Notes under the pieces: generated by a model | What the model was told of the DNA's origin: nothing | Database searches by the model: none | Seen by the model: the letters and a program-made list of their open reading frames with translations, nothing else | Shown: positions 16,454-25,954 of the stretch, one piece after another | Layout: each line of letters begins with the position of its first letter | How positions within the stretch are numbered: position 1 is the stretch's first letter | Source of the DNA: Candidatus Woesearchaeota archaeon | Lineage (GTDB): Archaea; Nanobdellota; Nanobdellia; Woesearchaeales; GW2011-AR15 | Length of the DNA stretch: 64,000 nucleotides | Assembly: GCA_016928835.1 (NCBI GenBank) | Contig: JAFGJW010000006.1 | Location: 264,731 to 328,730, forward strand | Direction of reading: 5' to 3' | Program-made: the position numbers and the translations under genes

Positions 16454-17427
16454 GTTTCTCTCCTCTTTATCAGTCTCTCCCACCACCACTCGTTTTTTTT
16501 ATACCATTTAATTGTGTTATCTATCCCCTCTTCAAACTCTATTTTAGGTCCCCATCCCAACTCTTTTCTTAGTTTGGAAAAGTCAATTGCATATCTATAA
16601 TCATGTCCTTTTCTATCTTCTACAAATTCAATCATATCCTCACCAAAACCCATCTTCTTGATAATAAATTTTGCCAAGTCAATATTTCTTATCTCGCAAT
16701 TACCTCCAACACAATATGTTTCTCCAATCCTCCCCTTGTGTAAGATTAGATCAATTGCTGCACAATGGTCTTTAACATGCAACCAATCACGGACATTATG
16801 GCCCACACCATATACAGGTACTTTTTTCCCGTCAAGTAGATTAGTAATAAACAAAGGTATTACTTTTTCCGGGTACTGATAAGGACCATAATTATTTGAA
16901 CAATTGGAGATTGTAATAGGTAGATGATAGGTGTTAAAATATGCTCTAACTAAATGGTCTGCTGCTGCTTTGCTCGCAGAGTAGGGGCTACGTGGATTGT
17001 AGGGCGTGGTTTCAGAAAATTTTTCCTTTTCATCCAGTTCTCCAAATACTTCATCAGTTGAAATATGATGGAACCTTTTATGTCGATTTCTCCTTGCAGC
17101 TTCTAGCAATACGTGTGTACCAATAACATTCGTTCTTACGAAGTCCTCTGACTTTAGGATTGACCTATCAACATGGGTTTCTGCGGCAAAATGCACAATT
17201 ATGTCAATATCTTTAACAAGATTGTCCACTAGTTTCCAGTTACAAATGTCCCCTTTGACAAATTTATATTGTGGGTTACTTTCAATATCTCTTAAATTAT
17301 CCAAATTACCACAATAGGTTAATTTATCCAAGTTAATGATTTTATAAGTGGTATATTCTCTCAACATATAACGAATGAAATTGCTCCCAATAAAGCCTAC
17401 CCCTCCTGTAACAAGAATTTTTTTCAT
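16432..17427 (-). CDS. rmlB: dTDP-glucose 4,6-dehydratase
   Basis: The protein has TGGVGFIGSNF at the N-terminus, LTYCGNLDNL, AAETHVDRSI, the dehydratase triad region STDEVFGEL (Asp-Glu), YSASK and NNYGPYQYPEK. All are hallmarks of RmlB. Length 331 fits. It converts dTDP-glucose to dTDP-4-keto-6-deoxyglucose, the substrate pool for the 3-dehydrase and epimerase encoded downstream. Its start overlaps the end of the upstream glycosyltransferase gene by 4 bases. RmlC and RmlD, needed for L-rhamnose, are not seen in the window. Confidence 0.95.
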   Translation of the reverse strand: MKKILVTGGVGFIGSNFIRYMLREYTTYKIINLDKLTYCGNLDNLRDIESNPQYKFVKGDICNWKLVDNLVKDIDIIVHFAAETHVDRSILKSEDFVRTNVIGTHVLLEAARRNRHKRFHHISTDEVFGELDEKEKFSETTPYNPRSPYSASKAAADHLVRAYFNTYHLPITISNCSNNYGPYQYPEKVIPLFITNLLDGKKVPVYGVGHNVRDWLHVKDHCAAIDLILHKGRIGETYCVGGNCEIRNIDLAKFIIKKMGFGEDMIEFVEDRKGHDYRYAIDFSKLRKELGWGPKIEFEEGIDNTIKWYKKNEWWWERLIKRRETCQRIFS

Positions 17428-18485
17428 TTCTTGTAATTGAATGATTTTAGATTAATAAGTTTTATTATTTCAACTAGTCTTTTACCCAACTTATCTGGAG
17501 TTGATGTGGCAGTATAAAGCTTATAACCTTCATTAGCTATTTTATCTCTTAGACCAGGATTATTTTTTAAAGTAAGGATCGCCTTAGCTAGAGAAGAAGG
17601 ATTAGCAGCCTTACACAAGAATACATTTTTTCTATGTTGGAATAATGATTTAATAGCTGGTGTCTCTGAGGTTAATAACGGTTTTTTCATTGCAATGGTA
17701 TCAAATGCTTTATGAGGTATGACCCTTCTTGTTTTTTTACTCTTACCAAAAATTCCCAAACAGATATCTGCCTTTGCTAATTCCTCAGAAAGCTTGTATA
17801 TACTTACCATGCCTTGGAAACATATATTCTTTAATTTTAGTTGTGTGTACAATTCCATAATTTGATTATATGTCTGACCTCTTCCAATAATGTTAAATTT
17901 TATATTTTCATTTTCCAAAATCTTTGCTGCCAAAAGAATGAACTTAACACCTTGAAGAGGTATGAATGTTCCATAAAATACAACAGTGAATTCTTCTGAT
18001 CTTGCTCTACGCGGATAGAATATTTCATTATCAGACCCAACTAATACCACAAAGATTTTTTTTGCTTTCAATTTAAATTCTCTAACAAAATATTCAATGT
18101 GTTCCTTAGTATCAAGGAGTATACAATCAGACATCATACAAGAAAATTTATCTCCAAACCATAAAAGTTTGGCTAGAAGCGACTTTTTCTTAACTAATTG
18201 TCTATCATTAACTAAGTTATCATAGTCTGAAATGAAAGCATCAAAGATAATCTGTTTTCTGTGAATGAATTTTAGTAATTTAGTTACAAATAAACATAAC
18301 TTACCTGTGACAAGAATAATATCGTAATCCTTATTTAATATTTTCTTAGCAATTTGAAGATATTTAGATCGTGATTTGGGTAGAAACAGTTCGACAGATA
18401 TATCTTGTTTTTTAAGGCCTTTATATAAAACTCTTCCTCTTGAGTAGAGGTTAATATCATATACTCCAAGCATTAAAAGTCTCAT
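17424..18485 (-). CDS. Glycosyltransferase family 4-like
   Basis: This is a GT-B protein of 353 residues. The second half has the order typical of GT4: FYGTFIPLQGVKFILLAA, NIKFNIIGRGQ, LAKADICLGIFGKS, and a late MKKPLLTSETPAIKS donor-site segment. The usual E-x7-E appears as a weaker variant. It would add a sugar to a lipid- or protein-linked acceptor in the cytoplasm. It is the first gene of the leftward operon that ends with rmlA. I start at the ATG at 18485; a TTG sits directly before it. Confidence 0.82.
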   Translation of the reverse strand: MRLLMLGVYDINLYSRGRVLYKGLKKQDISVELFLPKSRSKYLQIAKKILNKDYDIILVTGKLCLFVTKLLKFIHRKQIIFDAFISDYDNLVNDRQLVKKKSLLAKLLWFGDKFSCMMSDCILLDTKEHIEYFVREFKLKAKKIFVVLVGSDNEIFYPRRARSEEFTVVFYGTFIPLQGVKFILLAAKILENENIKFNIIGRGQTYNQIMELYTQLKLKNICFQGMVSIYKLSEELAKADICLGIFGKSKKTRRVIPHKAFDTIAMKKPLLTSETPAIKSLFQHRKNVFLCKAANPSSLAKAILTLKNNPGLRDKIANEGYKLYTATSTPDKLGKRLVEIIKLINLKSFNYKK

Positions 18486-18512
18486 CAAGTGGTATATTTC
18501 AAGCAGGACATA

Positions 18513-18524
18513 TATATATTTATT
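18513..18524 (-). promoter_or_regulatory. TATA box for the dideoxysugar operon
   Basis: Read on the minus strand, an AAATATATATAT element lies about 30-35 bases before the ATG at 18485, consistent with a short or absent leader. It is in a 184-base gap between this operon and the divergent secreted-protein gene. Confidence 0.45.
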
Positions 18525-18672
18525 GAAATGTTCACCTTTACCAGATTCATTTTTATTTATCCAAAATATTATGAAAAAGTTTCAAAGTAATAAATACTGG
18601 ATAAAAATTTTAAGAAATGGAAAAATTTATATTGTGGTCAAGATTGTTATTTTTCCAGGTGGGGGTGAGCTA

Positions 18673-21606
18673 ATGAAGAAAAAGAGGGGCGTTGTGTGTT
18701 TAGTATTGACTATATTATTCTTTTGTATTAATATCGTAGCGGAAGACATTATTTTTTATGAAGGCTATTCAGACGGGGATTGGATTAATCATCCTTCATG
18801 GTATATAAGTGATGAGAATGAAAGTGTAACCATTGTAAATGGAGAGTTCATAAGTCATGGAACTTTAGATGAAGACGGGAGATATCGAACAGGTATGGGT
18901 GTTTCGCTGGACACGGAAGAAATATGCAATTTATCATTTATGTTTAAAGGCCAATTAATGTCTGAAGGCAATCCACATGAAGGGAATCAGATTCTTTTTT
19001 TCATAAACGATGATTTTGCGCAAAGAAGATATGACTTAAGGATAAGAAGCGGTACCAGGTATATCGATGGCTTTCCAATAAATAAAGATAAGATTTCTCT
19101 TGGATATGGGGAAGGAGGATTTATGTATGATTGGGTAGTGAGCAATTTTACCCCCCTCTTTGATCAATACTATATCGTTGAGGGAAAAAGACTAAACGGA
19201 ACTTGGAGTCTATTTGTCAACAACCAATTACTTGGAAAAGTACATGAGAATAGAACATGCAATAGGTTTACAGGAGTTGGATTCTTCCTACATGGCTCGG
19301 TTATAATTGACGACATATATATCCTATCATATGACTATACTCCCACTTCACAACCGCACCCGCTCCTGCAGCAATATTCTCCTGTTCTATATCTGCATCC
19401 TTCTGAATTATATTTTCCAATGAATGTAAGTAGTATGATGGATAATGCAGATTTAAGAAATGTATGGAATTTGTATAATGACACAGAACCAACCACATTT
19501 GATGAGTTAGAAGGGAAAGACAAGTACTACTTCATGGATTATCCTGAAGTTGACATATCCGCACATAATCCTCTCTTAAATCCGACTCTATTGGCAGATT
19601 ATAACTATACAGTATATGGAAGAGCAGCAACAAATGAAAACAACTACACCGCATTACAATACTATTTCTTCTATCCATTCAATAACTGGTATAATACGCA
19701 TGAGGGAGATTGGGAATATATTCAAATAGTGTTAGATGATGAAAATAATTTTGAATCAGCTTCCCATTCCTTCCACCATCTTGGAGGAGACACAACTTCT
19801 AAAACTTCGCTTGGATGGATTAATGAAACCCATCCTGTTGTCCTTGTTGGTAGAGGAAGTCATGCCAGCTATTTTGAATGGCCTGATTATGCAGACGTAA
19901 TTTATTACATTAGACTTGTCAATGATCTAATGAGTATTGAAAGCCTATCAAAGAGCGGTCCCGTTCTTCATTATAAAGAGTTAACCCTAGACGAGCCAAA
20001 TGCTTATCCTTATGAGCTAATTCAGTTAGAAGAAGAGAATGCTTGGCTTGATTTTCCTGGGCACTGGGGAGAGGTGCCTCCAGAACCAACCAGTCCCGAA
20101 GAACCAATAATAGGATATATTAGTTCATTTGGGCCAAGAGGACCAAAATTCATGAGATACTATTTTGCCTATAACAGATGGAATGACCCCTTTGCCTTGG
20201 CAACAAAAACAAAATTTGAGAAATTCATTCTGGGGGTTTTAAAAAGCCCAGCAGATCTCCATGTTTATGACTCTAGCGGCAATCATGTTGGTGCAATTGG
20301 CTCAGAGATAGAAGCAAATATCGTTGGAACAAGGTTTTATACTGGTCCAACAAATGAACCGGAGGCATTTCTTATCTATGGAGAAGACGAAAACTACACA
20401 ATAAATATTGCAGGCAATGACAACGGCACAATTAACTTTGATTTCTTCTATCACCACTCACCTACTGGAGGAATTGCCCTTTTTTATAGAAATGTAAGCG
20501 TGCAGGAATCCACAATTATTACAGTTTACGCATCTTCAAGCTCATATTTTGTCATGGAAGTTGATTATAATGGGGATCAAATAATAGATTACTATAAAAT
20601 TGCTGATGAAGTAATACTTGAAGGCGATTATATCTACGTGCTGCCAGATATTGATGGAGACAATATTAGTGACATGGTCGACAACTGTCCTTATAACCAT
20701 AATCCGGCACAAGAAAACAGTGACAATGATGGTTTAGGAGATGCTTGCGATATCTGTCCGTATGATAATGACAATGATTTTGACCTTGACGGCGTATGCG
20801 GCAATGAAGATAACTGTCCAGAAATAAGTAATCCGGAGCAAAATGACAGTGATTCAGATTCTATTGGTGATGTATGTGACCTCTGTCCATATGACCCAAA
20901 TAATGATTATGACTTAGACGGCATATGTGGAGACGTAGATAACTGCCCAACAATATTCAATATGAATCAAACAGACTATGATAACGACACAATTGGTGAC
21001 AGCTGTGATATGTGTCCTAGAGACAGCATGAATGATATTGACAATGACACCCATTGTGCTGATGCAGACAACTGCCCAACTGTGTCAAATGAAGATCAAC
21101 TTGATTCAGATGGAGATTCATTCGGGGATGTCTGCGATGTTTGTCCTTATGATATGGATAATGATAAAGACAATGATGGTGTTTGTGCTGATGTCGATAA
21201 TTGCCAGAACACATATAACCCAGACCAAGCTGATTCTGATTTTGACGAGCTTGGTGACTTATGTGATATTTGTCCATATGACTCAGATAATGACGAAGAT
21301 AGTGATGGCGTATGCGGGGATGTTGACTTGTGCCCAGGAACATTTCAAGATGAGACAACAAGGCTTATTATATGGCATTATGCTCAGTTGGATAACGATA
21401 CTTACTTTGAAACCCGAAGATGGTTTGGGGCACCTGTATTAGACAGCCAGTTTAGCTTGAATTCTACTTATGGCTGTTCCTGTCAGCAGATTCTTGAATA
21501 CAAACCTGGAGAAAATCGTGGCGAGAAAAAGTATGGGTGTAATATTGCCACAATATTCCAGTGGATAAGGCAGAAAGGGTGGGCAAAGAAAGGCATTGCC
21601 ACTTAA
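18673..21606 (+). CDS. Large secreted protein: jelly-roll-like domain, Vps62-like domain, thrombospondin type 3 repeats
   Basis: I start at the ATG at 18673 because GGTGAG lies 6 bases upstream and the protein then opens with a signal peptide (MKKKRG followed by a hydrophobic core, cut near VAED). The 977 residues run as follows: about 30-220 a lectin/LamG-like beta region; about 234-515 a Vps62-like region with THEGDWEYIQI and VGRGSHASYFEW; about 520-650 a beta-rich region; about 657-890 aspartate-rich TSP3 repeats that bind calcium; then a C-terminal cysteine-containing tail with YGCSCQQILEY. No C-terminal anchor helix is visible. It lies between a glycosyltransferase operon and a UDP-xylose synthase. 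A cell-surface or released protein is inferred. Confidence 0.8.
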   Translation: MKKKRGVVCLVLTILFFCINIVAEDIIFYEGYSDGDWINHPSWYISDENESVTIVNGEFISHGTLDEDGRYRTGMGVSLDTEEICNLSFMFKGQLMSEGNPHEGNQILFFINDDFAQRRYDLRIRSGTRYIDGFPINKDKISLGYGEGGFMYDWVVSNFTPLFDQYYIVEGKRLNGTWSLFVNNQLLGKVHENRTCNRFTGVGFFLHGSVIIDDIYILSYDYTPTSQPHPLLQQYSPVLYLHPSELYFPMNVSSMMDNADLRNVWNLYNDTEPTTFDELEGKDKYYFMDYPEVDISAHNPLLNPTLLADYNYTVYGRAATNENNYTALQYYFFYPFNNWYNTHEGDWEYIQIVLDDENNFESASHSFHHLGGDTTSKTSLGWINETHPVVLVGRGSHASYFEWPDYADVIYYIRLVNDLMSIESLSKSGPVLHYKELTLDEPNAYPYELIQLEEENAWLDFPGHWGEVPPEPTSPEEPIIGYISSFGPRGPKFMRYYFAYNRWNDPFALATKTKFEKFILGVLKSPADLHVYDSSGNHVGAIGSEIEANIVGTRFYTGPTNEPEAFLIYGEDENYTINIAGNDNGTINFDFFYHHSPTGGIALFYRNVSVQESTIITVYASSSSYFVMEVDYNGDQIIDYYKIADEVILEGDYIYVLPDIDGDNISDMVDNCPYNHNPAQENSDNDGLGDACDICPYDNDNDFDLDGVCGNEDNCPEISNPEQNDSDSDSIGDVCDLCPYDPNNDYDLDGICGDVDNCPTIFNMNQTDYDNDTIGDSCDMCPRDSMNDIDNDTHCADADNCPTVSNEDQLDSDGDSFGDVCDVCPYDMDNDKDNDGVCADVDNCQNTYNPDQADSDFDELGDLCDICPYDSDNDEDSDGVCGDVDLCPGTFQDETTRLIIWHYAQLDNDTYFETRRWFGAPVLDSQFSLNSTYGCSCQQILEYKPGENRGEKKYGCNIATIFQWIRQKGWAKKGIAT
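20645..21345 (+). repeat. Tandem thrombospondin type 3 (calcium-binding) repeats
   Basis: The coding sequence repeats a unit of about 120 bases six times. Each unit has D-x-D-x-DG(x)2-D, then a cysteine pair of type DNCP and DxCD/DICP (for example DNCPEISNPEQNDSD). The aspartates and cysteines are constant while codons differ between units, so the repeat is old and kept by selection at the protein level. Confidence 0.88.
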
Positions 21607-21607
21607 T

Positions 21608-22546
21608 TCACTTTGCCCCGTTCTTTTTAAACCATTGAATTGTTTTCTTCAAACCATCTTCAAGTTTAACTTTTGGCTCCCATCCCAGTAATGCACGGGC
21701 TTTTGATATGTCCGGTTGTCTCCTCGTTGGATCATCCAAGGGCAAGGGTCTGAATAAAAAACCAGATTTGGATTTGGTCAAGCCTCTTATCAATTTGGCC
21801 AATTCAATTACTGTTGTCTCATTGGGATTACCAAGATTCTTAGGCCCAATTTCCTTAGAATTCATCATCTTTATCAAACCTTCGACCAAGTCCTCGACGT
21901 AACAAAAAGATCTTGTCTGTTTTCCATCACCATAAATAGTAATGGGTTTATTTGAGAGAGATTGCTGTATGAAATTTGGAATAACTCTTCCGTCATCTTT
22001 TCTCATTCTTGGACCATATGTGTTAAAAATACGAACAATCTTTATATCCACATTATATTCTCTATGATAAGCCATTAGTAATGCCTCGCCAAACCGCTTT
22101 GATTCATCATAGCAGCTCCTAATACCGACCGGATTAACATTCCCCCAATATGACTCCTTCTGAGGATGCTCCCTTGGCTCACCATATGCTTCTGAAGTGG
22201 ATGTAAACAATAGTTTCGAATTCTTTGCCAGGGCAAGTTTAGCCAGTCTATCTGTTCCAACAGAATTAGCTAGGGCTGTTTCAACAGGATATTCCTGGTA
22301 ATCTTTTGGACTTGCTCTTGATGCTAGGTGGTATATTTGATCAATCTTTCCCTCTATCAGCTGCAAAGGTTCAATAACATTGTGCTTGATAAACCTAAAT
22401 GTACTAAATTTCATCAAATGTTTTATATTATCAATTTTACCTGATCCAAGGTTATCTAGACAGATTATTGTGTGTCCTTCTTTTGCTAATGCCTCACACA
22501 AATGGCTGCCAATGAATCCTGCTCCTCCTGTTACAATTATTCTCAT
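21608..22546 (-). CDS. UDP-glucuronate decarboxylase (UDP-xylose synthase)
   Basis: This extended SDR of 312 residues is very close to the UXS family. It has TGGAGFIGSHLC, YHLASRASP, TSTSEAYGEP, HPQKESYWGNVNPVG, SCYDESKRFGE with the catalytic Tyr-x3-Lys, and RIFNTYGPRM. It would make UDP-xylose from UDP-glucuronate. It is convergent with the secreted-protein gene, one base from its end. No UDP-glucose dehydrogenase, needed to supply UDP-glucuronate, is visible in this window. Confidence 0.9.
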   Translation of the reverse strand: MRIIVTGGAGFIGSHLCEALAKEGHTIICLDNLGSGKIDNIKHLMKFSTFRFIKHNVIEPLQLIEGKIDQIYHLASRASPKDYQEYPVETALANSVGTDRLAKLALAKNSKLLFTSTSEAYGEPREHPQKESYWGNVNPVGIRSCYDESKRFGEALLMAYHREYNVDIKIVRIFNTYGPRMRKDDGRVIPNFIQQSLSNKPITIYGDGKQTRSFCYVEDLVEGLIKMMNSKEIGPKNLGNPNETTVIELAKLIRGLTKSKSGFLFRPLPLDDPTRRQPDISKARALLGWEPKVKLEDGLKKTIQWFKKNGAK

Positions 22547-22632
22547 TAGAAAATTAGAGAAAAAGTCATTATATATAAAAGTAGTGTCATAGCAAAAGAT
22601 TAATTAAGTGCTTATTCCTTCTAATAGACAGA

Positions 22633-23712
22633 ATGGATATTGAAGAAAGACTCAACCTCATTAAAGATGTTGGTGAGGAAATCATCACAGAACAAGACTT
22701 GATTAAGCTTCTGAAAGAAAAAAAGAGATTCATTACGTATGATGGTTTTGAACCGTCTGGTACTAACATACATATTGGCCAGGGCCTATTGAGAGCAATT
22801 AATGTAAATAAGATGATAAAGGCCGGGGCCCATTTCAAAATGTTGGTTGCCGACTGGCACGGGTGGGCAAACAACAAGATGGGCGGAGATTTGGAAAGGA
22901 TACAGAAAGTTGGGCAGTTCTATATTGATGTATGGAAAGCTTGTGGTATGGATTTAAAAAATGTTGAATTTATTTGGGCTTCTGATTTATTAAACAACAG
23001 GGACTATTGGAAAACAGTTATGCAAATTGCCAGAAATTCCACTCTAAAAAGGATTATTAGGTGTGGTCAAATAATGGGGAGAAGGGAGAATGAAGTGCTA
23101 CAAGCATCACAGATATTTTATCCATGTATGCAGTGTGCTGATATATTCCATTTAAAGGCCGACATAACTCAGCTGGGAATGGACCAGCGCAAGGTAAATA
23201 TGCTGGCACGAGAAATAGGGCCCAAGATAGGCTATTGGAAGCCAGTAGTTGTTAGCCATCATATGTTAATGGGTCTGCAGAAACCCGTATCAAAGGAGAA
23301 GGATATCCTAGAGAGAACAATAGAACTTAAAATGTCAAAATCAAAGCCGAAAACAGCAATATTTATGACAGACACTAAAGAAGAAATTATAAATAAAATT
23401 ACAGATGCGTGGTGCCCAGAAAAAGAGGTAAAAGAGAATCCGATACTGGAGTATTGCAGGTATATCATTTTTGAGAAAGTTGATTCTATTGAGATAAAAA
23501 GGCCTGAAAAATGGGGCGGCAATCTAACAATAAAAAGTTATAGACAATTGGAAGAGATCTATGAGAAAGGAGAATTGCATCCACTTGATCTTAAAAAGGA
23601 AGTTGCTAAAAAAATTAATATGCTTGTTTCACCTGCCAGAGAGCAGATACTGACAAATCCAAAAACAAAGGAATTATATGAAGAAATAAAAAAGTATGAA
23701 GTAACGAGATAA
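22633..23712 (+). CDS. tyrS: Tyrosyl-tRNA synthetase, archaeal type
   Basis: A class I aminoacyl-tRNA synthetase of 359 residues. It has YDGFEPSG and the HIGH-like NIHIGQG near the N-terminus, QIFYPCMQCADIF and DITQLGMDQRKVN in the centre, and the KMSKSKP loop. The compact form without an S4 domain is that of archaeal and eukaryotic TyrRS. It charges tRNA-Tyr in the cytoplasm. It is divergent from the UXS gene over an 86-base gap. Confidence 0.96.
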   Translation: MDIEERLNLIKDVGEEIITEQDLIKLLKEKKRFITYDGFEPSGTNIHIGQGLLRAINVNKMIKAGAHFKMLVADWHGWANNKMGGDLERIQKVGQFYIDVWKACGMDLKNVEFIWASDLLNNRDYWKTVMQIARNSTLKRIIRCGQIMGRRENEVLQASQIFYPCMQCADIFHLKADITQLGMDQRKVNMLAREIGPKIGYWKPVVVSHHMLMGLQKPVSKEKDILERTIELKMSKSKPKTAIFMTDTKEEIINKITDAWCPEKEVKENPILEYCRYIIFEKVDSIEIKRPEKWGGNLTIKSYRQLEEIYEKGELHPLDLKKEVAKKINMLVSPAREQILTNPKTKELYEEIKKYEVTR

Positions 23713-24504
23713 TTAATTTACTATGCCCCTTATATCTCCAACTGCTTTATGTTCTAAAGAGGTTTCTGTGTTAATATAGTCTATTGTTACTACTGTAGTC
23801 AGTTTGGCGCCTTGGTTTCCATTATTACATCCAGTTAATTTAATTCTAAAAACCTGGTTGTTTCTGACCTCATTCTCTGCAAGATCTAAAAAAGAATCCT
23901 CGCCAACTGCAATTTGAGCACTGTTGCATGCGGCTGATGAGATTATGTTAGTTACCTGAATTGGGAAGCCGATATTGTTTTTTAACGCCAGTTCTATTGT
24001 CTGGGGGGAGACATTTGGTTTATCTATGCAATTGATTCCTGCTGGGAATTCGCATTTCTCGGGCAGCAACCTGCTTGGATCTAAAATGCCAAAGTATGCA
24101 ATAATTCCCATTAAAAAGATCACTGTAAAAACCATTCCAAAAGCGCCAATTATCAAGGCTGCAATAGCCACGCCTTTACCTTTATCTCCACTCTTACTTA
24201 TTTTAACGAGAGATATAATAGCGAGCAATAAGCCAATAGGAGCGAATAAAAATGCAAAGATTAAAGCAACAATCGCAAGTTTGTTTGTCCTCGGGCTCTC
24301 GGCCGCTGCACTATCTTCCTTCACTTCTTTCTCCGGTTTTGAGCTATCAAGATCAGGTTCAGGTGCTTTCAATTCTTTAGAGAACGCAGAACTAATCTCC
24401 TCATCGGGCCAGCCTGCTCCAAGCAGTGATTCTCTTATTTTTGTATCAGATAGGCCTGCTGATTTTGCTTTATCAATATATTCTTTAAGTTTAGGATTCA
24501 CCAT
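23713..24504 (-). CDS. DUF4190-like membrane protein
   Basis: The 263-residue protein opens with a helical motif (YIDKAKSAGLSDTKIRESLL then GAGWPDEEI), a short module seen at the N-terminus of many archaeal and bacterial membrane proteins. A charged linker follows, then two hydrophobic helices around residues 75-100 and 112-140 (DUF4190-like). The C-terminal domain of about 120 residues carries three cysteines (PEKCEFPAGINC and AACNS) and would face outside. It is convergent with tyrS, whose stop it touches. Function unknown. Confidence 0.65.
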   Translation of the reverse strand: MVNPKLKEYIDKAKSAGLSDTKIRESLLGAGWPDEEISSAFSKELKAPEPDLDSSKPEKEVKEDSAAAESPRTNKLAIVALIFAFLFAPIGLLLAIISLVKISKSGDKGKGVAIAALIIGAFGMVFTVIFLMGIIAYFGILDPSRLLPEKCEFPAGINCIDKPNVSPQTIELALKNNIGFPIQVTNIISSAACNSAQIAVGEDSFLDLAENEVRNNQVFRIKLTGCNNGNQGAKLTTVVTIDYINTETSLEHKAVGDIRGIVN

Positions 24505-24613
24505 CTTTTTTACCCCAAAACACTATGAAATATTAATTTTTATGATAGAGATTAAGTATATATTTGTTTTGGTTTAAGTAAATTTTATTAACTTTCCTCT
24601 TTTTAATAATTTA

Positions 24614-25954
24614 ATGCACGAGTATATTAAATATGGTGAAGGTGTGGGCGCACAGTATGTTGAAATAAAGCATGCTACTTCCCAAAGAGACAATATTGAG
24701 ATATCAAACAAGCATATAAAAGAGATTTCCTCTGGCATCAATTCTATGCTGGGTGTGAGAGTTATTTTCAAGGACAGATGGGGGACTGCCTTTTCAAACA
24801 AAGATAATATTGAAGAAACAATAAATCAAGCGATAAAAAACGCAAAAGCAAACAAACAAAAAACAAGGATTGATACGTTCAAGGCAAATAAAAGAAGTTT
24901 TAAAACAAAAGTAAAAACTGATCCAGCCAATATTCCTTTTCTGGAGAAACAAAATAGCCTTCTTAAAATTAATAGAATTAAGAGTGTAACAAATCTCAGC
25001 CAACAATATACAGATATTACCAGGAATTTTGGATTCTTCAATTCAGAGGGCTCGGAACTAAGATGGGATGATAAGATTACGTTTCATATGGTTTCTTCTT
25101 CTGCAAAAAAGAACAATCGGATTGAGAACTATTTTGATGTAAAGGCAGAGCACAAAGGATACGAATTAATGGATGATGCTGAGAATTTTTCCTTAGAGAT
25201 TATGAAAAAATCTGTTGAAATGCTGAGAGCCAGAAATGCCAATGGAGGAACGTATCCTGTTTTAATAGATCAAAAACTTGGAGGCGTACTCATACATGAA
25301 GCTCTTGGTCATGCATGTGAAGCAGATATTGTTCTAAATAACAATTCTGTTTTAGGGAATAAATTAAATGAACAAGTTGGAAGTGCTAATTTGAATGTAT
25401 ACGATGCTGGCAATATTATAAATAGCTGGGGCTGGACGCCTTTTGATGATGAAGGGATTCTTGCCAAAAAAACTCCTTTGATAAGAAAAGGTGTATTGAC
25501 GAATTTTTTGCATAACAGGGAAACCGCTGCCAAATTCAAAGTTAATCCAACTGGAAATGGCAGGGCCCAGAGCCCTTCAAATAAAGTAATTCCAAGAATG
25601 ACAAATACCTTTATTGATAAGGGCGAATCTAGGTTTGATGATATGCTTTCCTCAATAAAAGAGGGATACTATCTTAAAGGAAGCCTCGGCGGAGAGGTGG
25701 AATCTGCATCTGGCCAATTCTTATTCAATGCGCAAGAAGGGTTTTTAATAAAAAACGGCCAATTAATTAAGAGGGTGAAAGGGGTGTCTTTAACAGGGAA
25801 TATACTTGAGACGCTAAAAAACATATGTCTAATAGGAGATGACCCATTAATCCATGGGGGCGGCGCTTGCGGAAAAGCAGAACAATATGTTCTAGCCGGC
25901 AATTGGTCGCCACACATCAAGATTAAGAATACTTTGCTCGGTGGTCAAAATTAG
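24614..25954 (+). CDS. tldD: TldD metalloprotease
   Basis: The 446-residue protein has the zinc motif HEALGH at residues 228-233 with the downstream glycine-rich region GGGACGKAEQY near the C-terminus. TldD pairs with TldE and cleaves unfolded or modified peptides; in bacteria the pair matures microcin B17 and degrades the CcdA antitoxin. The next gene, overlapping by 14 bases, encodes the TldE partner, as expected for the heterodimer. Two more metallopeptidase genes follow in the same direction. Confidence 0.93.
   Translation: MHEYIKYGEGVGAQYVEIKHATSQRDNIEISNKHIKEISSGINSMLGVRVIFKDRWGTAFSNKDNIEETINQAIKNAKANKQKTRIDTFKANKRSFKTKVKTDPANIPFLEKQNSLLKINRIKSVTNLSQQYTDITRNFGFFNSEGSELRWDDKITFHMVSSSAKKNNRIENYFDVKAEHKGYELMDDAENFSLEIMKKSVEMLRARNANGGTYPVLIDQKLGGVLIHEALGHACEADIVLNNNSVLGNKLNEQVGSANLNVYDAGNIINSWGWTPFDDEGILAKKTPLIRKGVLTNFLHNRETAAKFKVNPTGNGRAQSPSNKVIPRMTNTFIDKGESRFDDMLSSIKEGYYLKGSLGGEVESASGQFLFNAQEGFLIKNGQLIKRVKGVSLTGNILETLKNICLIGDDPLIHGGGACGKAEQYVLAGNWSPHIKIKNTLLGGQN

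Noticed and set aside
18523..18672. A longer N-terminus for the secreted TSP3 protein from an upstream start
   Set aside because: It would put 50 basic and polar residues before the signal peptide and overlap the promoter of the divergent operon. GGTGAG before 18673 favours the shorter form.
20645..21345. The repeated coding stretch as a possible CRISPR or mobile repeat
   Set aside because: The periodicity is in the protein (Asp and Cys positions); the DNA units diverge and there are no spacers.
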